Of a DNA stretch of 64,000 nt, positions 38,201-51,395 are shown piece after piece; positions within the stretch are counted from its first letter, which is position 1; each line of letters begins with the position of its first letter. The DNA lies in the NCBI RefSeq assembly GCF_003086295.3, contig NC_092054.1, positions 55,901,546 through 55,965,545 of the forward strand, read 5' to 3'. Origin of the DNA: Arachis hypogaea (taxonomy: Eukaryota; Streptophyta; Magnoliopsida; Fabales; Fabaceae). The notes beneath the pieces are model-generated. The model made no database searches. It worked only from the letters and a program-made list of their open reading frames with translations, and was not told the DNA's origin. The translations under genes and the position numbers were made by a program.

Positions 38201-38713
38201 GGTTGAATTCGGGCTTAAAGAGCCTCAGAAATTGCCAGCCACGATTTCTTTAATGAGGTCATGTGCTGCTCATCACGCGTACGCTTGAGTTTCGGGATCC
38301 ATGCGTACGCGTCAAGCATGCGTACGCGTCGGTGGGGAATTTGCCAATCCACGTGGATTCGTCACTCTTCGCGCGCCATGCCTAGCTCTTTGCACCCACG
38401 CGTGCACGTCGCAGCCGATTTTCCAAAGCCGAATTCTTCATGTTCCTTCCACTTGTGCATGCTTCCTTTCTCTCTTCTAGGTCATTCTTGCCCTACAAAC
38501 TCTGAAATCACTCAACAAACATATCACGGCATCGAATGGTAATAGAAGAGGATCAAATAATGACATTTTTAAGGCAAAAAAAGCATATTTTTCATCATGA
38601 AGCAATATTAGAAAGAGAACACAAAATCATGTAATTTATGTGAATAAGTATGGAAAATATTGACAAAACCCCCCAAATTCTACACAATATAAACCATAAA
38701 ATTGGGTTTATCA
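35299..38713 (-). repeat. 3' LTR of element B, containing a solo LTR
   Basis: After removing 35861-37563 and one copy of AACAT it aligns with 58102-59850 over about 1.7 kb. Minus-strand start TGATAAACCC, end CTATCA. The GCGTACGCG region at 38275-38345 has fewer copies than the other LTR. Confidence 0.88.
35861..37563 (-). repeat. Solo LTR of the A/C type with an internal primer-site copy
   Basis: Flanked by AACAT at 35856-35860 and 37564-37568; the uninterrupted target is seen in B's other LTR near 58660. It shares the A/C LTR body, with palindrome words at about 37083-37180. On the minus strand its end reads ...CACACCA, then AGTTTTTGGCGCTATAGCC, then a second LTR-end-like stretch finishing CGCGTACCA. 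A primer-site-like sequence therefore lies inside the LTR. Confidence 0.85.
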
Positions 38714-38730
38714 AACCTCCCCACACTTAA
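38714..38730 (-). promoter_or_regulatory. Polypurine tract of element B
   Basis: Minus strand TTAAGTGTGGGGAGGTT, adjacent to the 3' LTR. Confidence 0.8.
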
Positions 38731-38734
38731 ACCA

Positions 38735-38750
38735 AGCATGTCCTCATGCT
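38735..38750 (-). other. AGGA-loop hairpin next to the polypurine tract (B)
   Basis: Minus strand AGCATG / AGGA / CATGCT, 4 bases from the polypurine tract; same stem core as D. Confidence 0.6.
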
Positions 38751-40208
38751 AAAAATAAAAAGACCAAAGACATAGGAGAAAAGGGTTCATGAAGTGCAAA
38801 TCACCTAAATGAATGCATGCAACTAATGTAAATGTATCTATCTATGTGGTCAAGGGTGAATCTATCCTCCAAGAAAACATATGAGCATATAGGGCTAAGG
38901 TGACATGTAGTCCATGTATTCTACCAATTCAAACATCAAAACGAAGTGCATATTACTTGCGAGACGAACGCTTGAGAAAGCCGGGAACTAGGAGTTGAGC
39001 ATCGAACCCTCACCGGAAGTGTATCCGCTCTATTCGCTCAAGTGTATGGGGTTCGTCACTCAATCCTCCCCTAATCATGCTTTCCAAGATTTATCTTTCA
39101 TATAACAATCAACAATTACTCAATGCATGCATACAGGTATCATGAGGTCTTGTTCATAGGTTGTAATGGGGCTAAGGTAAAGGTAGGGATATATATGGTC
39201 AAGTGAGCTTGAAATTTGAGATCTCACAAACACATATAACAACCTATACAAGTCTAATACAATACCTAGCTACCCATAATTCTCACTTTTTTACATACTC
39301 ATGCATTCTCTTTTTGATCACCACACATATGCATTGATTTTTATTGAACTTCACTTTGGGGCATTTTGTCCCCTTTTTATTGCTTTTCTTTTTATTTCTT
39401 TTTCTATATATATATATATTTTTTTTCTTTTGATATATATATATATATATTCTTTTTGCAATCAAGTATATACAATAGTATCAATGCATATGGTTTTACA
39501 TATTTAATGCATAAGCATGTACCCAATCCCATGATTTTCAACAAAACTACAAAATACACTTTTACCTCAACCAATGTCCTAAGTTTCCCATACCCAAATG
39601 ATACACACTCTCACTAGCCTAAGCTAATCAAAGATCCAAATTAAGGGACATTTATTGTTTTTCACTTAGGGGTAGTGATGTGCTAAAATTAAGAACAAAA
39701 GGGATTAAATAGGCTCAAATTTGGCTAACAATGGTTGATGAAAGGTAGGCAATTTGAGTAAGTCAGCTAAATGAAATGATGGCCTCAATCATATAAATTC
39801 ATGTATACATGGAATAATGGATATAAAGAATCAGACAAATCAAAGATCACAATCATAGAAGGAGAAAGATGCACACAAGAATGGAAATAAGTGGTTATAA
39901 GATGTAACCACGCCATAAGACTCAAAACTCACATGCTTGTGTTCTTCACTCAAAAACCATGTTCCAAAATACATTCTTCAAGCAAGTTTATCGCAAAAAT
40001 TTCTTCAAAATTGGTAGAGTGCTCTAAAAATACTGTTTCTTGGAAAAAAGGTCATCACCCTAACCAAGAAAACCTAACAAGAAATAACTATCATGCAAAA
40101 GGTGTTCAAAAGCAAAACCTAACCATGCAATCTATCCTAATTAACTAAAGAAAATCAAAGTTTATTTGGGTGTTACCTACGGAGACCGGTCGAACGACCT
40201 CCCCACAC
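38751..40208 (-). other. 3' noncoding region of element B
   Basis: No gene. Collinear with 76-1549 of D. It includes AT-dinucleotide runs at about 39406-39451. Confidence 0.6.
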
Positions 40209-41452
40209 TTAAGAATTAGTACGGTCCTCCGTGCTATAGGTGAGGCACAAGGGGTGATCGGCCTTGGAGCTTTCATTATCCCTTCCATCTATGCTATCTT
40301 CATTCAAGTTCGAGGTGGAAGTGAAAATTTCCGGTTCCTCCATAGGTGGGGTCACAAAACTCAAAAGCTTCTTTACATAAGCAAACTGGCGTTGGTTCTG
40401 CCGTTCATATCGGTCCATCTTCTTATGGAGATCCTTAAGGCGTTGGTGGGATGATGTAGGTGGTGCGGATGAAGTGGTGGGGATGCCCACGAGAGTAGCT
40501 ACGGCAAGGTTTCCGTTGTTCGCCAGGGGCTTGAGATATTTTCTGGTTGGGACGACATCGCCATCCACCGGAATTAGTGCCTTCCGATCCTCAGTCTCCC
40601 GAGGGACACCAGCAGCAGCAACTAACTCGGTCACCAAAGCAGGGAAGGGTAGGTTTCCCTTAGCATGGATACGCCCCATGGCTTCTCGGATGAGGAGGGG
40701 GACATTGACCAGTTTCTCTGTAAGTATGCACCAAACCAATAGGGCTAGCTCCGTGGTGATAGATGACCCGTGGGTGCTTGGAAGCACATAATGGGATAAA
40801 ATTTAGGCCCACGCCTGAGCCTCCACAGTGAGATAACACGCGTCAATGCCTTGGGTCGGGGTCTCATTCTCCCTCGGATCCAAAACGCTTCCGGTACGGC
40901 AATTACTCGGAGAATAGCGTCCCAATCGAAACCATATTCACAACGCTGCTTCAAGACCTCTTGGTAAGCGTCTATCCCATCCGCCAATGGTCCAGTCTTA
41001 AGTACTCCTTGAATAGCTTCCTCCGAGATGGGGAATTGCTTCCGGCATACAAAAACTGATGTGAAAGAAGGTGAGTGGTAGTTAGAGTAAAACTCCACCA
41101 CCCAAGAGAGATTGGCCTCCTGCGGTCTTCTCATGAGGAACCCCCACTGTCGCCGCTCGATGCGGGGTATCACAAAGTGAACAACGTGGGCCGGAGGGGC
41201 GAGAAGAGGTTCAGGGTGATAGTTCCTTTCAGTCACAAGGGGGAACATGAGCTCACAATAACGGTTGGAAATTTTAGTAGAATCCCTTGCAGGGTTTTCT
41301 TTCTCTTGTTCATCAACATTAATGATGCTCCTTGCCTTCTTGAGGAAGGGCTTGGCTTTTGGTGCTTGGTGTGCCTTCGTGGTGGATCTTTGAGGTGTCT
41401 TCTTGGTGGACGGCTTCTTTGGTGCCTTTCCCTTATCCTTTGTGATGACCAT
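40209..41452 (-). pseudogene. Env-position ORF of element B, frameshifted
   Basis: The start MVITKDKGKAPKK at 41452 matches that of D; an upstream in-frame ATG at 41488 is not shared. The conserved block PRIERRQWGFLMRR...NLSWVVEFYSNYHS is intact here. A frameshift near 40850 and a stop at about 40802 separate it from the rest, which runs to 40209 with a KKMDRYERQNQ helix and an acidic tail. Same family as in D; function unknown. Confidence 0.7.
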
Positions 41453-43469
41453 CCTAAAAAGGGGGAAAAGAGCATACATTAAACTCAAAGAAACAACACA
41501 TGGATAATATCATGCAAGTGATAGAGAAAGCCACAAAAGAACAGCTACAACATGTAAGCAAGACAATAATAGAAATAATGGGCAAGTCACTTAGCATGTG
41601 ATGCAAGAGGGGTATAAGCATGCAAATAAAAGGCATGAGAAGTATATACTCAAGCATCAATAACAAGAAGCAAGTCATAAGGGGTGAGCATATGAATGGG
41701 AAACATGAAAAACAATAGGCTCAGTGCACATAGGAACAAGCAAGTGAATGAGAAAGGGCACTAAGTTGAAAGCATTATGTCAAATTTGCAACAAGAACTC
41801 ATAGGTGCCTTTCATCAAACACTTAGTGTGCAAGTTCAAAGCAATAAGCAAGTAAAGGAAATGTGACAATGTAGCATCCCACACTGCATTATCAATCATT
41901 ATATATCACCGCATAACACAAAGAAATCAAGACATAGTAAGATAACCCACTAATGCAAGAGAGAACTCCACCCTTGACACCCATGGCAAATAGAAAAGAA
42001 AGAAGCAACAAAAAAATAAGAATGCATGAATGAGAGTCTAACTAAGAAGGAAAGCAAAGAAATACAACTTAAGAGAGAAAAATTGAAACAAAACAAAGAA
42101 GAAGAAAGGTGAGTAGTACCTTGAGATAAGGAAGAAAGCAATGTAGAATGTAAGGTAAGATAGGAGAAGAAAAATGAGAGGAAAGAGAGGAGAGAGAAGA
42201 GTGTGGGACCGCCGGAAGTGGTGGTCGCCAGTGGTAAGTGCCGCCGGTGGAAGGGGTTGAGAAAGGGTGGTAGAGGTGGGTGGAGAAGAAGGGTAGATGG
42301 AAATAGAAGAAGAAGATGGGAAAATTTGAAAACAAGCGCCTTGCAGGTAAGTCACGTCGCGAGATCGACGTGCGCACGCCATCCACGCGTACGCGTGGAC
42401 GAGCAGAAAGGAATAGGGATGCGTGAGCGTCGTCCACGCATATGCGTGGGCAGCAGAAGAAGAAGGGGCGCGTACGCGCTAGGGGCGCACACGCGTGTAA
42501 GGCAATTGCGCTAGTAGCACAATGTCAGCAAGAATCCTGCACAACTCTCTGGTCGAAGTACCAGGAATTGGCTGTAGACATATTAAAGCGCACGCGCACG
42601 ATCTGAGTACGTGTGGATTTGGCAGAAAGCTGATTGACACGTAAGCATCAGGTACGCTTACACGTGGGTGGGAGTTGTGCTCCCAGCCCAGTGGTCACGC
42701 GATGTTCGCGCAACTCTCGGGAAAAATGTACCAAGATTTGGAGTTCGCGATCGATGCGGGCACGTCATCCATGCTTACGCGTGGATGCGCAAATCAGCAG
42801 AGGGATGCGTACGCGTCATGTGCGTGCACGCGTGGCACGAGTTTTGCGGAGGGCGCAGTGTTGGCCCAGTTCTCGCATAACTCTCGGGTAAAATGTACCA
42901 GAGAATGAGAAACGCAGCCGACACGTATGCGTCTAGCACGCTCGCGCGTGGATTGCTCGATCAGGTTCAGGGACATGTACGCGTCATGCGTGCGTACGCT
43001 TGAGAGGGGTTAGGCATGGGGCTCAGTTCTGGCTCAAATGTGGCATAACTCTCTGGTTGAAGTACCAGGAGTTGCGAAAGGCCAACGACACGTACACGTC
43101 TTGTACGCCCACGCGTCGATACCCTTTTTTTTCACAACGAAGAGGAAGGTATTTTTAACACATTCTTGGTAGGTGTTCAAGCTTGATAGTCAAGAAAACA
43201 CTCACAAATTCATGCACTACTCAAAATAAAGCATTTTCTCTAACCTTATCAATATATCCATACCAAGACTAATGAAATCTACATGAATATCATAACAATT
43301 CAACAAAATTAACAAAAGCTAGCATACCTAAGCAACTCAACAACACCAAGAAATCATAAAATTCACAAGAATCTAAAGCTAGAAGCAAGAAAGTATACGC
43401 AAGGAAGATCTTACCATGGTGGGGTGTCTCCTACCAAGCACTTTTCTTTAACGTCCTTAAGTTGGACGG
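41453..43469 (-). repeat. Spacer of element B with GCGTACGCG-rich repeats and post-pol motif
   Basis: No gene. At about 42360-43130 there is a loose tandem array whose unit combines GCGTACGCG words with GGCATAACTCTC and GTACCAGGA. At 43410-43455 the minus strand carries the conserved motif GACGTTAAAGAAAAGTGC...TAGGAGACACCCC, running into CATGGTAAG, a strong 5' splice-site shape. Confidence 0.6.
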
Positions 43470-46199
43470 TCATGCGCTCAAGCTTCCCCTCCTTTTGGTA
43501 CATCCGTAAGCTGGAACACCTCCAACTCCTTTGGCGACTTGTTCATGGTACTTCTTTACCTGGTGGCCATTCGCCTTGAATGTTGTGCCACTTTGAGGGT
43601 GGAATAGTTCAATCACACCATAGGGCTTTACCTCCTTCACCCTAAATGGACCATCCCACTTTGAACGAAGCCTTTCGGGCATGAATCTAAGTCTGGAGTT
43701 GTATAAGAGAACTTTGTCACCTTCTTTGAAATCCTTTTTGCGGATATGATGATCATGGAATGCCTTAGGTTGCTCCTTGTAAATCCTTGCATTCTCATAG
43801 GCCTCTAACCTAAGGCACTCAAGTTCCTCCAGTTGCAATTTTCTGGCTATACCCGCCTTGGTGAAATCCATGTTACACTTCTTAACCACCCAATAGGCCT
43901 TGCACTTAATTTCCACCGGAAGGTGGCATGCCTTGCCATAGACGATCCGAAAGGTACTCATCCCTAACGGGGTCTTATAGGCCGTCCTATATGCCCATAG
44001 TGAATCTCCCAACCGAGAGCTCTAATCCTTCCTTTGTTGATTCACCACTTTCTCCAAAATTCGCTTAATCTCTCGATTGGACACCTCCGCTTGTCCGTTG
44101 GTTTGGGGGTGATAAGCAGTGGCAACCTTGTGCAATACCCCATAGCGCTTGAGTAGTGCCTCTACTTTCCTGTTGCAAAAGTGGGAACATTGGTCGCTCA
44201 TGATTGCTCGTGGCGATCCATAGCGGCACACAATATTGTTTCTAATGAAAGAAACCACGGCATTAGCGTCATCAAGGCGGGTAGGTATCGCTTCCACCCA
44301 CTTTGATACGTAGTCAACCGCCAACAGAATATATAGATACCCACTTGAGTTAGGAAATGGCCCCATAAAGTCTATGCCCCATACATCAAATATTTCACAG
44401 AACAACATTGGTTGTTGAGGCATTTCATCCTTTTGGGATGCATTTCCCATCTTCTAACATTGGCAACACGACACACAGAATTGGTTAGCATCCTTGAATA
44501 AGGTTGGCCACCAGAATCCATAATGCAAAACCTTTTTAGTCGTCCGTTGTGAGCCAAAGTGGCCGCCACACTTGAATGAATGGCAAGCTTCAAGAATGGG
44601 TTGGATTTCGGATTCCGGGACACATCTTCGAATTACTTGGTCTACTCCCCTCTTCCACAAGTGAGGGTCATCCCAAATGTAATATTTGGAATCACTCCTC
44701 AACTTGTCCCTTTGATGTTTAGAAAAGTTGGGAGGGAAGATCTTAGCAACCAAGTAGTTCGTCATTGGTGCAAACCAAGAAAAGCTATCCGAAACAGCAT
44801 GCAAACTATCCAAAGGGAATGAGTCATCAATCGGAAATGGGTCATATTTAAGATTTTCAAGGCGACTTAAATGATCCGCAACCAAATTTTGAGACCCACT
44901 TCGATCCCTAATCCCAATGTCGAACTCTTGAAAGAGCAAGATCCAACGTATGAGCCTAGGTTTTGACTCATTCTTTGTTAACAAATACTTTAAAGCTGCA
45001 TGATCTGTATATACCACTATTTTGGACCCTAGCAAATAAGATCTAAATTTATCTAATGCATGAACAATAGCTAGGAGTTCCTTCTCCGTAGTGGTATAGT
45101 TGGATTGTGCTGCATCCAAAGTTTTTGAGGAATAAGCAATGATATAAGGGAGTTTACTATCGCGCTGTGCAAGCGCGGCACCTACGGCATGATTTGACGC
45201 ATCGCACATTATCTCGAATGGCTGCGTCCAGTTAGGGCCCCTCACAATTGGTGCCGTGGTAAGAGCTCTCCTTAACTCCTCAAAAGCCTCCGCACAAGCA
45301 CTATCAAACTCAAAGTCCACGTCCTTTTGGAGTATGCGCGACAATGGCAATGCAATCTTGCTAAAATTCTTGATAAAGCGCCTATAGAATCCTGCATGCC
45401 CCAAAAAGGAACGGACCTCCCTCACAGATGAGGGGTGAGGTAAACTGGTAATAACATCGACCTTGGCCGGGTCTACAGAAATGCCCTTATCAGAGACTAT
45501 GTGTCCTAACACTATGCCTTGTCTCACCATGAAGTGACATTTTTCAAAATTTAGGAAAAGGTTAGTGTCAACACACCTAGCTAAGACTTTGGCCAAGTTC
45601 TCTAAACAACTATCAAATGAAGTTCCATATACACTGAAGTCATCCATAAAGACTTCCAAACAACTCTCCATAAGATCGGAAAAGACACTAGTCATACACC
45701 GCTGAAAAGTGGCAGGTGCATTGCATATTCCAAATGGCATCCTTTTGTAAGCAAAGGTGCCAAAGGGACAAGTAAATGTGGTTTTTTCCTGATCTTCAAG
45801 AGAAATGTGAATCTGGAAGTAACCAGTCAAACCATCAAGAAAGCAATAATGGGATTTACCCGCAAGTCGGTCCAACATCTGGTCAATGAAGGGCAAAAGA
45901 TAGTGGTCTTTCCTTATTGCGGCGTTCAACTTCCTATAATCAATGCATACCCGCCAAGCATTTTGCACTTTTTTGGTAACCACTTCACCATCGTCCTTCT
46001 TAACTGTAGTAATTCCTGATTTCTTTGGGATGACTTGGACCGGTCACACCCACTCACTGTCAGAAATCGGATATATGATACCCGTATCAAGTAGCCTTGT
46101 GACCTCCTTTTTCACCACATCAAGGATAGTGGGGTTGAACCTTCTTTGAGGTTGTCTAACCGGCCGAGCTCCCTCTTGAAGAAAGATACGATGCATACA
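43470..46199 (-). pseudogene. pol: RT, RNase H and integrase of element B
   Basis: One frame runs through the whole segment with three in-frame stops: TGA near 46045, TAG at 44451 and TAG at 44019. Domains in order: RT (RPVRQPQRRFNP, FLDGLTGYFQ, MPFGICNAPATFQR, FMDDFSVYG), RNase H ([33 protein letters not shown]), integrase zinc region, core and C-terminal domain. The integrase Asp, Asp and Glu ([30 protein letters not shown]) are all present, unlike D. The N-terminus is cut by element C at 46200, and no protease remains. Confidence 0.9.
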
Positions 46200-47818
46200 T
46201 GATGAGCGGATACTTTATACACTTTTTTGCATTGTTTTTAGGTAGTTTTCAGTATATTTTAGCTACTTTTTATTATATTTTTATTAGTTTTTAAATAAAA
46301 ATCATATTTCTGGACTTTACTTTGAGTTTGTATGTTTTTCTAAGATTTCAGGTATTTTCTGGCAAAAATTGAGGGACCTGAGCAAAAATCGGATTCAGAG
46401 GCTGAAAAAGGACTATAGATGCTGTAGAATTCTGACCTCCATGCACTCGAAATGGATTTTCTAGAGCTACAGAAACCCAATTGGCACGTTCTCAATTGCG
46501 TTGAAAAGTAGACATCCTGGGCTTTCCAGCAATATATAATAGTCCACACTTTTCCTGAGTCTTAATAACGCAAACTGGAGTTTAAATGCCAACCTTCTAT
46601 CCTATTCTGGCGTTAAACGCCAGAACTGGCATAAAAGCTGGAGTTAAACGCCCAAACTGGCACCAGAGTTAGTGTTTAACTCCAAGAAAAGTCTCTACAT
46701 GTGAAAGCTTCAATACTCAGCTCAAGCACACATCAAGTGGGCCCGGAAGTAGATTTCTGCATTAATTACTCATTTCTGTAAACCCTAGGCTAATAGTTCA
46801 TTATAAATAGGACCTTTTACTATTGTATTTTCATCTCTGGAACACATTATGTAACTTTTACATTCTGAGACCTCCATGGGAGGCTGGCCACTCGGCCATG
46901 TCTACCCTATTTTCACTTATGTATTTTCAACGGTGGAGTTTCTACACCCCATAGATTAAGGTGTGGAGCTTTGCTGTCCCTCATGAATTAATGCAAAGTA
47001 CTACTGTTTTCTATTCAGTTCAAGCTTATTCTTATTCTAAGATATCCATTCGCACTTCAACATGATGAATGTGATGATTATGTGACACTCATCACCATTC
47101 TCACTTATGAACGCGTGCCTGACAACCACTTACGTTCTACATGAAAACGAGCTTGAGTGCATATCTCTTGGGTTTCTAATCTAAGATTAGAACCTTCGTG
47201 GTATAGGCTAGAATTATTGGTGGCCATTCTTGAGATCCAGATAGTCTAAACCTTGTCTGTGGTATTCCAAGTAGGATCTGGGATGGGATGGCTGTGACGA
47301 GCTTCAAACTCGCGAGTGTTGGGCGTAGTGACAGACGCAAAAGGATCAATGGATCCTATTCCAACATGAGTGAGAACCGACAAATGATTAGCCGTGCGGT
47401 GACAGCGCATTTAGACCATTTTCACTGAGAGGACGGACAGTAGCCATTGACAACGGTGATCCCCAACATACAGCTTGCCATTAAAGGGAGTATGAATGAT
47501 TGGATGAGGGCAATAAGAAAGCAGAGGTTCAGATGGAACAAAGCATCTTCATACGCTTATCTGAAATCCCACCAATGAATTACATAAGTGCTTCTATCTT
47601 ATTTTCTATTTTAATTATATTTTAATTATCAAAATCCCATAACCATTTGAATCTGCCTTACTAAGATTTACATAAGATGACCATAGCTTGCTTCAAGCCG
47701 ACAATCTTCGTGGGATCAACCCTTACTCACGTAAGGTATTACTTGGACGACCCAGTGCACTTGCTGGTCAGCTGCACGGAGTTGTGTGAAAAGTGTGCGA
47801 TCACGATTCCGTGTATCA
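46200..47818 (+). repeat. 5' LTR of element C
   Basis: 1619 bp from TGATGAGCGG to GTATCA. Palindrome cluster at about 46570-46685; TATAAATAGG at 46802-46811. Confidence 0.9.
46802..46811 (+). promoter_or_regulatory. TATA box of element C 5' LTR
   Basis: TATAAATAGG at the same LTR position as in A. Confidence 0.6.
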
Positions 47819-47824
47819 AGTTTT

Positions 47825-47842
47825 TGGCGCCGTTGCCAGGGA
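47825..47842 (+). promoter_or_regulatory. Primer binding site of element C (tRNA-Asp type)
   Basis: TGGCGCCGTTGCCAGGGA, one mismatch from the tRNA-Asp complement, 6 bases after the LTR. Confidence 0.8.
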
Positions 47843-49634
47843 TTGTTCGAGTTTGGACAACTGACGGTTCATCTTGTTGCTCAGATTAGGTAATTTTATT
47901 TTAATTTTAAGCTTTTTTTTAATTATTTTTTATTTTCGAAAAATCACAAAAATAAACAAAAAAAATTTGTTCTTAAGAGTTTTTAAGAATGAATTCTAGA
48001 GTTTCATGAGATACGTTGAATCCTGGCTGGCTGTTAAGCCATGTCTAATTTTTTTGGACCGAAGTTTCACTTATCCTTAGAAGAGCTTCTTTGTCTTTCT
48101 CATCAATTTAGCTGTTGTATGTAATGTTTTGCTGAAGCTTGGCTAGCCATTTGCCATGTCTAGTGTTTTGGACCGAAGCTTTCACTGAAAGCTTGGCTAG
48201 CAAGTAAGCCATGTCTAATTCATGGACCGGAGCTTTAGACTAACATTGCATGATTCCTGGAATTCGTATTAAAAATTTTGAAATCCTTATCTTTCTTTTT
48301 CCAAATAATTTTCGAAAAATACAAAAAAAAATATTTTTAATAAAATCACAAAAATAAAAAAAAATTTATTGTTTGAGTCTAGTGTCACATTTTAAGTTTG
48401 GTGTCGTGCATGTTTTTAATTTTTTTAATGTTCCTGTATTTTTCGAATATATGCATTAGGTTCTTCAATGATCTTCAAGTCGTTCTTGGTGATTTTATTG
48501 GGTCTGATCTTTAAATTCTCTTGTTTTGTGTCTCTTGTTGTTTTTCATATGCATTTTCAAATTGTTATTGTCCCTAGTATACAAACTTCTAAGTTTGGTG
48601 TCTTGCATGTCTTTGTTTTCCTGAAAATTTTTCAAAAACGTGTTCTTGCATGCATTGTTTATTTAACCTTAGTTTTTCATGTTTAATTTCATTCTGTTAT
48701 TTTTCTCTCTCATCATTAAAAATTCAAAAATATATCTTTTCAACTCAATAGCACAGAGAATTGAAGATTCAGAACATGCAGCAGAAGAATTACAGAGAAA
48801 AAGCTAGGCGTTCAAAACGTCCAGTGAAGAAGGAAAACTGGCGTTTAAACGCCCAGGGTACCTGGCTGGGCGTTAAACGCCCAAAAGGGTAGCATTTTGC
48901 GCGTTAAACGCCAGAATGGTAGGGCGTTTAACGCCAGGATAGCAGCAATGAGGTAATTTTGTTTTCAATTTTGAAAGTTTTAAAACTAATTTTTCAAAAT
49001 CTTATCTTTTTCATATCCTCTCTTATCAATCATATCTTTTTCAAAATCAAATCTTTTAAATTATTTTTCAATATTTTCGAAAATCCTTGCTACAATTAAT
49101 GATTTGATTCAAAAATTTCAAGTTGTTACTTGCTTATTAAGAAAGATTCAATATTTGAATTTTAGAATCATATCTTTTAAATTTCTTATTAGCCAAGTAA
49201 TTAACTTCCAATCATATCATTAATTTAAAATCTTTTCAAATTGTTTTTGAATCATACCTTCTCAATCACATATTTTTCAAAATAATTTTCAATCATATCT
49301 TTTTGATTGCTAATTTCAAAATCTTTTTCAAAATCACTTAACCACTTTCTCACTTTTAATTTTCGAAAACCATCAACCACTTTTTCAAAAATTCCTTTTA
49401 ATTAATTTAAAGTTTTAATTTTGTTTTCAAAAAATTCTTCTCCCTCCTCACATTTTTCTATTTAAGGACTACACTCCTCCTCAATTAGCAATTCGGACTA
49501 TCTCTCCTTCTTCATATGTTCGAATTCTTACCTACCTACCTCATCCCTCTGTTCCTATTTTCCTCTGACACCTCAAGGAATCTTTATACTATAACATAGA
49601 GGATTCCATACTTTCTTGTTTTCTTCTCTTTCAT
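47843..49634 (+). other. Leader of element C
   Basis: No gene. It contains repeated short blocks of the type GCTTGGCTAGC...AAGCCATGTCTAA (about 48020-48230), words TAAGTTTGGTGTC at about 48392 and 48592, and a palindrome cluster at about 48806-48945. The 3' part is strongly T- and A-rich. Confidence 0.6.
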
Positions 49635-51395
49635 ATGAGCAGGAACAAAGACAAAGGTATTCTTGTTGAAGCTGATCCTGAACCTGAAAGGACCTTGAAG
49701 AGGAAGCTAAGAGAAGCTAAAGCACAACTCTCTGGAGAGGACCTGACAGAAATTTTTGAAAAGGAAGAAGACATGGCAGCTGAAAATAACAACAATGCCA
49801 ACAATGCAAGGAAGATGCTTGGTGACTTCACTGCACCCTCTTCTGACTTCTGTGGAAGGAGCATCTCAATTCCTGCAATCGGAGCAAACAACTTTGAGCT
49901 TATGCCTCAATTAGTTTCTCTGATGCAGCAGAATTGCAAGTATCATGGACTTCCATTGGAAGATCCTCATCAGTTTCTAGCTGAATTCTTGCAAATCTGT
50001 GACACTGTCAAGACCAATGGGGTTGACCCTGAGGTCTACAGACTTATGCTTTTTCCCTTTGCAGTAAGAGACAGAGCTAGGACATGGTTGGACTCACAAC
50101 CTAAAGAAAGCCTGAACTCTTGCGAAAAACTGGTCAATGCCTTCTTGGTAAAGTTCTTTCCACCTCAAAAATTGAGTAAGCTTAGAGTGGAAGTCCAAAC
50201 CTTCAGAAATAAGGAAGGCAAATCCCTCTATGAAGCTTGGGAAAGATACAAGCAATTGATCAAAAGGTGTCCTTCTGGCATGCTTTCATAATGGAGCATC
50301 ATATGCATATTCTATGATGGTCTATCTGAACTGTCCAAGATGTCATTGGACAACTCTGCTGGTGGATCTCTTCATCTGAAGAAGACGCCTGAAGAAGCCC
50401 AGGAACTCATTGAAATGGTTGCAAATAACCAATTCATGTACACTTCTGAAAGAAATCCTGTGAATAATGGGACAACTCAGAAGAAAGGAGTTCTTGAGAT
50501 TGATACTCTGAATCCTATATTGGCTCAGAACAAAATATTGACTCAGCAAGTCAATATGATTTCTCAGAGTCTGTCTGAAATGCAAGTTGCATCAGGCAGT
50601 ACTAAGGAGGCTTCCTCTGAAGAAAAAGCCTATGACCCTGAGAATCCTGCAATGGCAAAGGTGAATTACATGGGAGAACCCTATGGAAATACCTATAATC
50701 CTTTATGGAGAAATCATCCAAATCTCTCATGGAAGGACCAACAGAAACCTCAACAAGGCTTCAACAACAACAATGATGGAAGAAATAGGTTTAGCAATAG
50801 CAAACCTTTTCCATCATCTTCTCAGCAACAGATAAAGAATTCTAAGCAGAACCACTCTGACTTAGCAACTGTAGTCTTTGATCTATCTAAGACCACTCTC
50901 AGTTTCATGACTGAAGCAAGGTCCTCCATTAGAAATTTAGAGGCACAAGTGGGTTAGCTGAGTAAAAGAATCACTAAAACTCCTCCTAGCACTCTCCCAA
51001 GCAATACAGAAGAGAATCTCAAGAGAGAGTGCAAGGCCATAAACATGTCCCACATGGCCGAATGTATAGAGGAGGGAAAGGCAGTGATTTCCACTGAAGA
51101 AGACCTCAATGGACATCCACTGGCCTCCAAGGAGTTCCCTGATGAGGAATCAAAGAAATCTGATGCTCATATAGAGACCATAGAGATTCCAATGAACCTA
51201 CTTCTGCCATTCATGTGCTCTGATGAGTATTCTTCCTCTGAAGAGGATGAAGATATTACTGAAGAGCAAGTTGCTAAGTATCTTGGAGCAATCATGAAGC
51301 TGAATGCCAAGTTATTTGGTAATGAGACTTGGGAGAATGAACCTCCATTGCTCATCAATAAACTGAATACCTTGGTTAGGCAAAAATTACCTTAA
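49635..51395 (+). pseudogene. gag: gag of element C
   Basis: One frame starting MSRNKDKG, interrupted only at 50289 (TAA) and 50955 (TAG), ending 51395. Charged N-terminus (residues 1-60), capsid region about residues 90-230 (YHGLPLEDPHQFLAEFLQICDT, FFPPQKLSKLRVEVQTF, YEAWERYKQLIKRCP), Asn-rich linker, acidic DEYSSSEEDEDITEEQ stretch. No C-x2-C zinc knuckle is seen anywhere. The leader upstream has no competing start. The low number of breaks suggests it is younger than the copy in A, or was kept intact longer. Confidence 0.88.

Noticed and set aside
39366..39617. ORF rich in Tyr and Phe over AT repeats
   Set aside because: Produced by the (TA)n and T-rich runs in the noncoding part of element B.
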